In this document: positions 43,792-54,593 of the stretch, piece after piece
How positions within the stretch are numbered: the first letter of the stretch is position 1
Layout: each line of letters starts with the position of its first letter
Assembly: GCA_020466095.1 (NCBI GenBank)
Contig: CM035806.1
Location: 91,952,631-92,016,630 of the forward strand
DNA from: Chlorops oryzae
Taxonomy: Eukaryota > Arthropoda > Insecta > Diptera > Chloropidae
Length of the DNA: 64,000 bases
Direction of reading: 5' to 3'
The notes under the pieces: generated by a model
What the model saw: the letters and a program-made list of their open reading frames with translations, nothing else
The model's database searches: none
What the model was told of the DNA's origin: nothing
Position numbers and translations under genes: made by a program

Positions 43792-44448
43792 TGGAGATGG
43801 TGCATTTTATGCACGTCCGTCAAAACAGCTGATCGGTATCTCGGTGGGTGCTCCTAGTACCCAATGCATTTCTCCATGCAATCCACGCCAAAACAGCTCT
43901 TTTAGCTTATCGGTATCTCGGTGGGTGCTCCTAGTACCCAATGCATTTCTCCATGCAATCCAACGTCAAAACAGCTCTTTTAGCTTATCGGTATCTCGGT
44001 GGGTGCTCCTAGTACCCAATGCATTTCTCCATGCAATCCAACGTCAAAACAGCTCTTTTAGCTTATCGGTATCTCGGCGCGTGCTCCTAGCACCCAATGC
44101 ATTTCTCCATGCAATCAACGTCAAAACAGCTACGCGCTTCCTGTATGCATATATGCGGTTGTAACAAATCAGCTCTCCTAGCTGCTTAAATCGTTTACCC
44201 TAGAGGAAAACACCGGAAATATTTCGAGTGCTCCTTCACACATCAGTTAAGCCTAGTTAACGTTACCTGAGGCCCGCTATTGATAAAAACTTGCGACTCA
44301 TAAACTTTTCGAAATTAAGGAAATGCTTTGTGATCTGTAGTTTTGTTAAACTAGGTGTAAGATTTTAAAACTTATTGCCAGACTCCTACTTTACAGGAGT
44401 GATACAATAAATAATAAAACGTTTAAAAAAAAAAAAAAAAAAAAAAAA
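43792..44448 (+). mobile_element. Poly(A)-tailed composite retroposon with 78-bp repeats (VNTR type)
   Basis: A 12-bp duplication 'agatggagccca' flanks it (43780-43791 and 44449-44460). It ends in about 25 A, preceded by 'aataaataataaaac'. The 5' half is a tandem array of four 77-78 bp units (cggtatctcgg at 43834, 43911, 43989, 44067), followed by about 290 bp of unique sequence. No ORF of significance. The structure is that of a LINE-mobilised non-autonomous retroposon, comparable in layout to primate SVA (VNTR plus tail), though unrelated in sequence. The left end just inside the duplication is 'tggagatggtgc'. Confidence 0.88.
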
Positions 44449-44449
44449 A

Positions 44450-45037
44450 GATGGAGCCCAAGATACAGCCTACGAATACATTCCAAGACAGGCTGGAATT
44501 ACAAAAAACACATAGGTTATTAACAACAACAATCGAAATTATAAACACTGGATGAACTAAAAACATTATCCAATACTCACACTCTAAGAAAACCAGGAAC
44601 GCATATATTGTTGGTGGTATCTCGCCGGCATAATATGGTAAAACCACCTGATTACCGAAAAGGATATTAACCATGGCATATAAATGCATCTGGGGATGCG
44701 ACGGTATATGACCAATAGTCAGGTCCACAAGCCGGTCTCCAACCGTATGACCTGTAGCCATGCGATGCTGAGAAATTGAAGAATGGGGGCTGTGCAGCTC
44801 ATAGTTGGTATGCTCTGCATTGATGAGAAACAACAACGCACAGTTGTTACAAGGCGCCACAAGAATCTGTGGCGCGTCTTGAATAATTTCTTCCACATTT
44901 GGGTTATGTTCCATGCTTGAATCTAAAATCGTAACATTAGAAAGAAATTTTATTTTTAAGAGATGTGTAAAATGCTGAGATTGATAGCTAACAAGGGCGC
45001 AGTATAATTGTACATAATCAAATGCCGCTAACGACAT
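44450..45037 (-). CDS. Unidentified ORF with hydrophobic C-terminal region
   Basis: A minus-strand frame of about 195 codons has a hydrophilic middle ('NPNVEEIIQDAPQILV', 'HPQMHLYAMVNILFGNQ') and a strongly hydrophobic end. A second ATG at about 44914 is preceded by 'gattttag', resembling a 3' splice site. A 'gtgagtatt' near 44580 resembles a donor, so the real coding part may be the exon between them. No family recognised. It could be a host exon, a remnant of an element, or chance. Confidence 0.3.
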
Positions 45038-45551
45038 TCACACGTTATACTTACAACTTTCGAGGTTATGGGTAGACGCTCAGAACGATTGTTTTGCCGC
45101 TGTCCGCTGAGGGATGTTGAGGATATCCTTACTACCTGCAGAATGAGTGTAATGAGATAATTTTCTACACAAGTAGGTTAAAACACTCAGACTGCACTTA
45201 GCATCAATACATACAAATTTGTTGGAAAACACTCAGAAACTCTCTCAGAGTAAAAATACATACAAACACTTGACATCTATTGCCAAATGTTTTTCATGAT
45301 AGTTACCCATTATAATTCTATTTAAACAATGTCACAGGAACTAAACCCTCAATGCTAAGTTTTAGAGATTCTGCTAAGAAATGTTGTGTAGAACTCAAAA
45401 GGGCGAATCAAAAATACTCTCAGATCATCTACTTGCACCCTCTCATTTTCTACTCCTTATACCTCTCCCGAAAAATAAATACAATATCATCGAGAAACTT
45501 GACTCAATTTTTGTGCACTCACAAACTCACACACATAGTTTATACCGTTAA
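45038..45551. other. Spacer, no gene recognised
   Basis: Short plus-strand ORF (45352-45633) without a recognisable product; it runs into the adjacent MITE. Confidence 0.4.
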
Positions 45552-45994
45552 AGCTAGTACACAAAGGCAGCGGAATTCGTTGGCGGAATTGAGGCTGAAT
45601 AAATTTTATTTCCGCGAAGGAATGTCAGATTGACAGATACCATAGGGCGGTAAATTTGAATACAAATACATGAGCCGTTTGAAGCGTAATAATTTTACTA
45701 TTCGAACTCAGTATAACCGTTCACCATATTTTTCCGATGGATTCAGCTTCTAATGTCAAAATTCCTTTGCAATTAATTCAACTCGGCCAATAAATGGCGA
45801 AGAAATTCGCTTCAGCGCCATCTGTCGACAATTAAAACAAAAAAAAACGCTGTCAAATTCCTCCGCTCTTTTTTCACTCTTGTGTACTAGCCGAAGGAAT
45901 TAATTGGAGTTTCAATTTCTTTGCATTCCGCGACGGAATTGTCCCATACATTTTTATATGGAATGTCAAATTCCGCTGCCTTTGTGTACTAGCT
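45552..45994. mobile_element. MITE with 26-bp perfect inverted ends
   Basis: agctagtacacaaaggcagc...ggaatt at 45552-45577 and its exact inverse at 45969-45994. If the true ends are GTACACAAAGG, a TA lies on both sides, as for Tc1/mariner-type MITEs. An inner 'gtgtactagcc' near 45884 and other 'ggaatt/aattcc' words suggest subterminal repeats. It is non-coding, 443 bp. Confidence 0.85.
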
Positions 45995-46361
45995 CTTAGA
46001 GTGGAAATGAGATGAAAATCAGCATAGACAGATCATCGCAGTAGGAAATTTCTCATACGATGACTATGCGACAGTCATGATGGGTATAGGGGTGATGCTG
46101 GGCTTTGCTGATTGCCAACATTTTAACCTAAAAAACATGAGAGCTAACCGACTCACGGATATTCCTTTAGAAACCATTGCATAAAATACTATACAAATAA
46201 GGAGCGTTATTATCTTATATTCCCAAATATAGTGTATGAGGTTTCCTGCTGGGTATCAATTAATAGCACATATTTTGTATGGAACTGCATGGTTACGATT
46301 TATATTTCTATGCTACTCTGTTGTCAAGAAATATGGCGCACATTGTACATTCTTCCAATTA

Positions 46362-47732
46362 CACTGGCCGACAAAAAGAAAAAAGTGTGCTGTCTTTAGA
46401 ATAAAATATATCATTTCCTATGTATTTTGATGTGCTGAAACCGAATTTGGCAAAAAAAAAAAATTTTACCGCGCCAGTTTTTCTCTACACCCCCATGTAA
46501 CCCCCATAAATCCATACAGAGTGGTCTGATCTCGAGAAACGTGGACGCAGTGGACATAGTGGGTTTGGAATTTTTGTCTTTAGACCTTATATCGAAAGGT
46601 GATGGCTTTATATAAATGTCCATAAAATATAAGAGAAAAATTCCCTCAATTGTTGTTGTTGTTGCAATTTGAAAATCGAAAATTTGGAACATTTCAATAT
46701 TTCTCTTTTATTTATAATTTTATATCTCGGAAACGACTTGAGATAATTGAAATATTGTTTCTTTATTTGTTCAAGAATAAAATAAGTAAAAAACCAAAAA
46801 TCGGAAAACAGCATACACTGAAAAAAAATTTTCTGAAATTTGGTTTTAAAATAAAAATTTGCAATTTTTATATAGAGCTGAAGCTAGAAAAATAACCAGC
46901 TATAAACAAAAATATAGACAATTCAATTATATTTCAGAAACATAAAAATTTTTTTTGTATTTCCAAGAAACTTCCGACACACAGCATTTTTAGTGAGACC
47001 ATCTTTACGCTAAAAGCCGCAAAACCGCAAAGTAAAAAACTGCAGTGGAGAGAAATCGTTGTTCATATGGTTTTGCGGCTTTTAGCGTAAAGATGGTCTC
47101 ACTAAAAATGCTGTGTGTCGGAAGTTTCTTGGAAATACAAAAAAATTTTTATGTTTCTGAAATATAATTGAATTGTCTATATTTTTGTTTATAGCTGGTT
47201 ATTTTTCTAGCTTCAGCTCTATATAAAAATTGCAAATTTTTATTTTAAAACCAAATTTCAGAAATTTTTTTTTCAGTGTATGCTGTTTTCCGATTTTTGG
47301 TTTTTTACTTATTTTATTCTTGAACAAATAAAGAAACAATATTTCAATTATCTCAAGTCGTTTCCGAGATATAAAATTATAAATAAAAGAGAAATATTGA
47401 AATGTTCCAAATTTTCGATTTTCAAATTGCAACAACAACAACAATTGAGGGAATTTTTCTCTTATATTTTATGGACATTTATATATAGCCATCACCTTTC
47501 GATATAAGGTCTAAAGACAAAAATTCCAAACCCACTATGTCCACTGCGTCCACGTTTCTCGAGATCAGACCACTCTGTATGGATTTATGGGGGTTACATG
47601 GGGGTGTAGAGAAAAAATGGCGCGGTAAAATTTTTTTTTTTTGCCAAATTCGGTTTCAGCACATCAAAATACATAGGAAATGATATATTTTATTCCAAAG
47701 ACAGCACACTTTTTTCTTTTTGTCGGCCAGTG
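46362..47732. mobile_element. Foldback element with 665-bp inverted arms
   Basis: The arms 46362-47026 and 47069-47732 are almost exact inverse copies around a 42-bp loop. Ends are cactggccgacaaaaag, flanked by 'tta' on both sides (46359-46361, 47733-47735). CACTG-type ends with a 3-bp duplication would suit the CACTA/EnSpm group, and TTA would also suit PIF/Harbinger. The near-identical mirror ORFs at 46650-46895 and 47199-47444 are products of symmetry, not genes. A single-arm relative lies at 28139-28610. Confidence 0.92.
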
Positions 47733-47735
47733 TTA

Positions 47736-49739
47736 TATTCGAACTCATTTATTGCGTTTTCCTTCTATCGTATTCTCCCTTAAAGTTTATTAATCTCAAA
47801 CCCAATTCACGCATCTCTTCTTCTACTCCAATTTCTCAGCTTTTAGCAACCATCATGGTACATATATACATGTACGTATATTTATATATATATATTTTTT
47901 CGAATTTCTCATATATACCCTACACAGACACGAGAATAGATCTCCTTCCAATTATATATCTTTATAGCACATATATGATACTTGCCCAAATACATATAGC
48001 ACACCAAACTAGAGTTGCAAAACTATCGATAGTCCCACATGAAGGCTGCACATAGCCTAACAGGTTGACCTTATTGTCGACGCAATAGTCCCATTTTATG
48101 AATTCAAGCATTATAGCCTTTATGGAACATTTTCTTTATTTATTCATTTATTGTTTTTATTATACAATTTTTTTTAAATTTTTATTGTTATTATTATACA
48201 ACCTATCTATATGCTCAACAAGGTTTGTTCACTAGACAGACCTATTGACGCATGAAAATGGGCGGAGCTATAAATGAACTAAAAAATGGCGTAAATGTGG
48301 TGACGCATGGGCGTTGTTCTGTACTCATATTGGGGGTGGTGAGCATGCTCACCATGTCGATTTCATTGCCCCTCCTTGGAGATGGTATGCATGCAAAACT
48401 TGCACATATTAAAAGGAACTAAATCATTTACCAATACTACCAACTTACTGACTAATTACTCCCAAAATTCCTGCTGACGAGACCTTTTGCCAGGGGTCGA
48501 AACGCGTTCAGGAAGGCATGGTTTGAACTATTTGTTCATTCTCGGACAGTTGTTTGTGATCTGAAATCACACCGTGCACCTATCGTGCAATTCTCATTAT
48601 TTTTTAGAGACTTATGACAATGGGTGCATGGTCGAATAAATGAATGGTACGAATGGAAAATAACTGCTCGTTTACTTTTGCTCGCTCGCCCGAGCTAACC
48701 ATTCAAATAAACAATAAATAACTATAAGATAAAATATTTGATTTGAATTGATAATTTAATGAAATAAAACATATAACTTAAATATAAACTAATAAAATAA
48801 CATATAACTTAAAATATAAACTAATAAATAACAAAAATTTAATATAAGTGCGTTGATCTAATAAAGTTTTAACAAAAAATGCAGAGCGTGAGTCTGAATG
48901 AAAGAACATGGACAGTGTTGTACCTTAATAATCTGTATGTATTACAGACCAATTAATCTACATGCATGAGCTGTAAATATGATCAACCAATTTTTGAGTA
49001 AAAAAAGGCTTAGCTGTCTTAAATAGACTTAGCATCATAGAAAACAAAAAATGGGGACCTAGGAGATAGAACCTGAACAAAAGCACGGGAAGCTAGAATA
49101 AATTTATTCTAAAATTACAAAACTATCCTCAATGGTGCTGGAACATCTGTTCCGCTGCATTCTATACCCTACCAAAGTATTATTCCGCGACTCCTTCACC
49201 TAATACATTCCCCTCGCTAAACATACCCAACATTGAATTAATATTAAATATTCCCACTTTGGCTAAATATACCCAACATGAATTTAATATCAAACATCTT
49301 CCCTTTTACAATTAAATAAGTAGATATCTCTACATAGTCACGTATATTGACGGTAATGTAAATTTTACAACCCACATTTACCCAAAATTAGATCTAAACA
49401 ATTTACAAACGTATATTTATATAAACATATTTGAGCTAAAAGAGGCACGGAGCAACGAGCAGTCACTACCACCACCCACATGATATGCTCCTGAAGCTAA
49501 AACAAATTCTTCTAGAATAAGCCACCCATACTAGTAATCCCTCTTTTGTAGAAATTTAATGATCCATTCGATATTCCATACATAAATTAACTTACAAAAT
49601 CAAAAAAACCCCCACCACTTTAATTTAGATTTAAAATTAAAATAATACTTAGGCAATATGGTTTTCAAAACAAGCAAGTTTGACAATCGAGTCCAATAAA
49701 TAAAGTCAGAGTAGCTGGCTACCTTGCATAGGATGTATA
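47736..49739. other. Non-coding spacer, 2 kb
   Basis: No gene. Short (TA)n tracts near 47880 and a perfect 16-bp palindrome ggtgagcatgctcacc near 48337 are the only structures noticed. At 48765-48835 'taaactaataaa' and 'acatataactt' recur in tandem. Confidence 0.45.
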
Positions 49740-51130
49740 CTGAACTTTTAAGCCCAGAACATTGTCATTTTTTCCATCTCTAATTTAAATTTAAATTCCA
49801 CTTCCAACTACCATTCTATATCCATTTAAATTATTTCTAAATTGTCATTTTTCCATCTCTAAATTAAATTAAAATTTCATTTCCAACTATCATTCCATAT
49901 CTTATTTAAATTAATTCTAAAATTTTCCAATTCTTTTCATTTCAACTCATTCATAATTTAAGATGCTTCCATTTTTATTCTATTACATCCCTTAACTCTA
50001 ATTCTTGCATCCTCATTTCACCTCGCTTTTTACATTCTGTCTCAAACCATAACTTAGTCATTTTTCATTCTTAATTCCCAATTGCAATTTTAGTCATTTT
50101 CATTTTTTAATCCCTAATTGCAATTTAAGTTGTTCAATCAAATTAAACTTCCATTTCCATTTAATTGCATTCCTTACAGCTTAAAATTTAGTTCCATTCC
50201 TTACAGCTTCAAATTTTGCATCTTCATTTCATCTCATTTTACACTTTGTCTCAACTCATTTTACATTTTGTCTTAAATCATAACTTAGTCATTTTCATTT
50301 TTCATTTCCAACTCTCAATTATCTTTTTCGTTCATTTCCAACTCTCAATTATCATTTTCATTCCCAATTGCAAACTTAATTACATTTTAATACCCAATCA
50401 CAATTTCCCTCTTTTCTATTCGTACCTTTATGGGTGCACTTCAACGATTACCAATTATAATTGCATTTCATCTAATCTCATTCCATTCCTCCTCCACTTT
50501 TAGATCCATTTAGGCCTCCATTGGTAATTCATTCCATTTGTATTCCTTACCTACATTTCCTGTTACATCTAAACTAAAATTACAGTTACAATTCTCATTT
50601 CATTCACGATCTCATTTTTATCACAATTTCATTTTCAAGCCTCACATTTTCAAGCCTCACAATCTCATTTTAAGCCTTATTTTTCATTTTCTACCTCATT
50701 TGACCTCACTTGACTCATAATTCCATCTAAACCTATTTTCATTTACGACTACATTTTTACATGTCATTCAGGACATAATTTCTTCTTTTCTATCTGCACC
50801 TTTCTGATCACACTTTTCTATCTGCACCTTCTGATCGCACTTCATCCATAACCTAATCATAAATGCACTTCACCCACAGTCTCAATGCACTTCATCCATA
50901 GTCTGAATTCATTCTTTTTCATCTCGGTCCCATCTAGGCTTCCATTTATATTTCTTATTTAGATTTACAATTACCATTACATTAAACTAAAATAAAATAA
51001 AATATTTACATATCATTCACAATCTCATCGATTCATAATTTCATTTAATTTTACTTAACATCCCCATTTACCACCTCACCTGACCCCATTTACCACCTCG
51101 TCTGACCAAAATTTTACTTAACATTCTCAC
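49740..51130 (+). repeat. G-poor, irregular CATTT-rich tract, 1.4 kb
   Basis: The plus strand is almost devoid of G. It is built of recurring words such as catttcca, ttccaactctcaattatc, cattttcatttt, cataacttagtc and ccaattgcaattt, with larger local duplications (for example 49765-49800 with 49845-49880, and 50035-50070 with 50276-50300). No ORF is credible. It looks like an irregular, diverged satellite or expanded simple sequence. Confidence 0.7.
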
Positions 51131-51906
51131 TCATAGCCTCAATCGATTCGTAGTTTCGTCCGGACCTTAGCGCCCATTTATGACTTCATTCGAACAATTT
51201 TAACCTCATTTAGATTTATTATACGCTAGACGGTTTTTTTTTTTGGATATGTCGAGATCGACTCGGAAATCATTCGAATGGTTTAGATGATGAAATTTAC
51301 TCAAATTCGGAGATCCATGTTCCATCTGTAGGCAATAATTGACCAGCAATTTTTTCCCCCAATAACATACGGTAAAGTCTACCCGAAAATCGGACTCAAA
51401 GTCGTATTCCATATATTCCTAAAAAAAACAGCACCCTGTAACAGAAAAGAGACCACAAGCTATAAACGGTTTAAAATAATTATAATCATAACTTATCTGA
51501 TTATCTTATAATGATGCGGAGTTGCGTTATCCGTGGCATGTTCATGGCCGGCTTGGGTAGCAATCCTAGAATCCGAATCTCTCTGGAACATGACAAAAAT
51601 TTCAAGGGAATTCACCTGAAAATTTATCAGATATTAAAAACATCCTCTTATATCAAAGTTAATTAAGTAATAAATAATTAATTTCCAACCCCTGATATAC
51701 TTACATTGGAACACCCGAGATTAATAAACCGATGAGTTGTAATGAGGCTTATACTGCATTAACAATTCTTGAACGATGCATGACATTGGCTGGAGTCGTG
51801 GAGTACATTGTATTTACTTAGTTCCTGAAAAGAGAAAGTTTAAAAGACATTCAATTAAAAGACATTTTGGCCAAATTGAAAAGACATCCATTTTTCGGAA
51901 GACGAT
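51131..51906. other. Spacer, no gene recognised
   Basis: Ordinary AT-rich sequence with no repeat structure that I could identify. Confidence 0.4.
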
Positions 51907-52627
51907 AAAATAAATTAATAACATAAATAAAATTAATAAACAAACAAAACAAATAAAACGAATAAAAAGTGCATTTGTTTGTTTTGGTCTAAAATTCTCA
52001 CTAACTTTTAATTCAAGCACATATAAAGGTGTGCTTGGAAATCGTGTAAAGTTTTCCTAAATTATATCTACAGTGTTTAAAATAAGTGTGTCGAAGTGTC
52101 ATATTTAGACAAAATCCTTCAATTGTTTTATATGCACATGTGCAAAGGTGCATACGCGATATGACATTAAGCGTCTCAAAAGTGTTTGTCAAATCATATG
52201 TTTAGTGTCATACGCGTATGCACAAATATGATTGTTTAAATGAAGTGATTGTTTAATGTAATTTTGTTTACTACAAATTATTTCGTATTTGCATACAGGA
52301 TATGCTTTGAAATGTTTATTAATTCCATGTGCCATACGCGTGTGCACAAAAGTGTTGTTGTAATCTAAAAGTTTGTTAATTTTTTAGTTACTTGTGACAT
52401 GCGCGTATACACCAAAGTTGTTTGTTGGACATATTTTTAAGTGAAATGGTTATAAAATTATGTCGCATTTGTCGAGCGATTTGTTTTGTTTTTATCTGAT
52501 TACCCTTATATTAAATTTGATTACCAAAATTACAGTGTGGTAATCTATACATATAAAGATCGCAGGTTATCTATTCATTTTTGACATTTTGTGGTCTTCA
52601 TTTGTATAGATTGCCCGATCATACTAC
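51907..52627 (+). repeat. ACGCGT-palindrome repeat family, copy iii
   Basis: A short (AAATA)n lead is followed by the 'gtgcatttgtttgttttgg' block and all four CGCG motifs in the same order as copy i, ending at 'cccgatcatactac'. It is similar in extent to copy i minus most of the simple repeat. Confidence 0.75.
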
Positions 52628-52909
52628 TCGTCAGGATAGATTTGCAGCTTCGTACTGCACACAGTAAAACCCCAATATAATGATCGGTACTCAAATGTGT
52701 GAATGGCTGTGTGAAATGATGGTGCAACAAATTTATATTATTATATTTTTTAATTACATATATTTTTATACATTTATTTTTCACTTTCTATATATTAATA
52801 TAACTTTTTAGTGAACAGGAAAGTGGAAAAATAGAAGAAAAGTGATAGGAGATGGTGAGATTTTGGCTAAATTAGTGAAAGTTAACGTAAATTGATTAAA
52901 AAATTTTTT
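52628..52909. other. Spacer between two repeat copies
   Basis: AT-rich; no feature seen. Confidence 0.4.
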
Positions 52910-53547
52910 AATGATGTTTTCAATTGTTTAATTTTATTTTTAATTGCCTTAAATAATTAATAATTAATAAAATAAACAAATAAAATTATAAATAAATTAA
53001 TAAAATAAATAAAATAAATTTATAAAGTGGATAAAATGTGCAAATGTGCATACGCGATATGGCATTAAATGTTCAAAAGTGTTTGTCAAATCATATGTTT
53101 AGTGTCATACGCGTATGCACAAATATGATTTTTTAAATGAAGTGATTGTTTAATGTAATTATATTTACTACAAATTATTTCGTATTTGCATACAGGATAT
53201 GCTTTGAAATGTTTATTAATTCTATGTGCCATACGCGTGTGCACAAAAGTGTTGTTGTAATCTAAAAGTTTGTTAATTTTTTAGTTACTTGTGACATGCG
53301 CGTATACACCAAAAGTTGTTTGTTTGACATATTTTTTTAAGTGAAATGTTAATAAAATTATGTCGCATTTGTCGATCGATTTGTGTTGAAATATGATATG
53401 GTATGTTTTATCTGATTACCCATATATTAAAATAGAATTACCAAAATTTCAGTGTGGTAATCTATACATATAAGGATCGCAGGTTATCTATTCATTTTTT
53501 GTGACGTTGTGTGGTCTTCATTTGTATAGATTGCCCGATCATACTAC
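52910..53547 (+). repeat. ACGCGT-palindrome repeat family, copy iv
   Basis: It begins 'aatgatgttttcaattg' like copy ii, then has a short (AAATA)n region. The 'gtgcatttgtttg' block is missing, but all four CGCG motifs remain. It ends at the common terminus. Copies iii and iv lie 280 bp apart in the same orientation. Confidence 0.75.
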
Positions 53548-53748
53548 GCAAGAATTCTCCCCAAAATCTCATCAGAACCCATAACTTTTTTAATAAATAA
53601 AACTCAGTTTCCATAACTTCTTTGAAAAAATAAAACTCAGTTTGCATTTTCAGTTCACACATATATATATTAAATCAAAAACATGCTTTGAAAACATTTT
53701 CAATACTATATTACACATTATATACACATATGGGCATCAGATGAACAT

Positions 53749-54087
53749 TGTTGTAAATACCCTTACGATTAAGCAACCAATCGAGTGTTACGACTTCTCA
53801 GAAAAAAATAAATTAGTCTTCGCTTTAATTCCGCTTTGCCGTAGCACTGAAAGCTGTTTATTAATATAAATTTAATTCTTTTTGTATTAAACTTTAGATA
53901 TTATACTGGCAACTTACAATTTGCTTTTCTTCTCAATTTCTGATATTTACAATAAATATATTCATAAAAATTTTAATTTACTTCATAGAACTACTGTTCT
54001 CTCGTCAAACAAATTTTTAATGAATCATTCTCCTTTTGACAGCTTGGAAGTGCTGCCCATCGGCAAGTTCTGGCGGGGTTGCCAACA
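53749..54087 (-). repeat. BEL/Pao-type LTR, element B
   Basis: On the minus strand it starts 'tgttggcaaccccgcc' at 54087 and ends 'atttacaaca' at 53749. It is preceded by a purine tract 'ggtggggagaa' (54088-54098). A minus-strand 'aataaa' near 53855 fits polyadenylation. The start and purine tract resemble those of element A, so the two are related families. Only about 23 bp of B internal sequence remains before element A begins. Confidence 0.65.
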
Positions 54088-54121
54088 TTCTCCCCACCAG
54101 CATGATGACTTAGGGAATCTA

Positions 54122-54548
54122 TGTGTTACGGATCTATTGGAATAATTGAGTATGCCAATTTTTGTAGTCGCTTAACCCTTTATTTTTAATTCGGTGCCGA
54201 AGGGCAGCACAAGATTTTTACATAAAACGGCGAAAGCGCTTTAAAGCTATAAAACAAAATAAATTTAATAAATTCTATCTATTCTAATAGGTATACTATT
54301 CTTACTTGGTTTACTTCCAATACTCTATAATTTTTAGCTTTCCAAAGCTATGATTTCGCTTTATAAAAGAATAAAGCATCCATTTGCTCTCAACGCGTTC
54401 AAAGAAAAGAAGGAGGAAACGGATGTGACTTAAATTCTACTTATAACTTATTGTCACTTAGGCTCCTAATGCATATTACTTATTATAATTTAGCTTCTAG
54501 TGAATATAACATAGCTTGAGATCCCTCTCCAGAGCTGTGTTGCCAACA
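54122..54548 (-). repeat. BEL/Pao 3' LTR, element A
   Basis: On the minus strand it starts 'tgttggcaacacagctc' at 54548, right after the purine tract 'gggggagaa' (54549-54557) and 46 bases after the pol stop. The end is placed at 54122 ('gtaacaca'), giving about 427 bp; this lower boundary is inferred from the CA end. A minus-strand 'aataaa' lies near 54180. Confidence 0.75.
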
Positions 54549-54593
54549 TTCTCCCCCGGTATTACGATGCTTGCGGAGTAGATACCTCTATGT

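Noticed and set aside
43844..44164. 106-codon repetitive ORF
   Set aside because: It reads through the 78-bp tandem units of the retroposon; unit lengths of 77 and 78 do not maintain a conserved protein repeat.
46650..47444. Two nearly identical 81-codon ORFs on opposite strands
   Set aside because: They are mirror images created by the foldback arms and have no protein-like features.
48337..48352. Perfect 16-bp palindrome ggtgagcatgctcacc
   Set aside because: Isolated, with no repeat partner or element around it; one such palindrome is not surprising in 64 kb.
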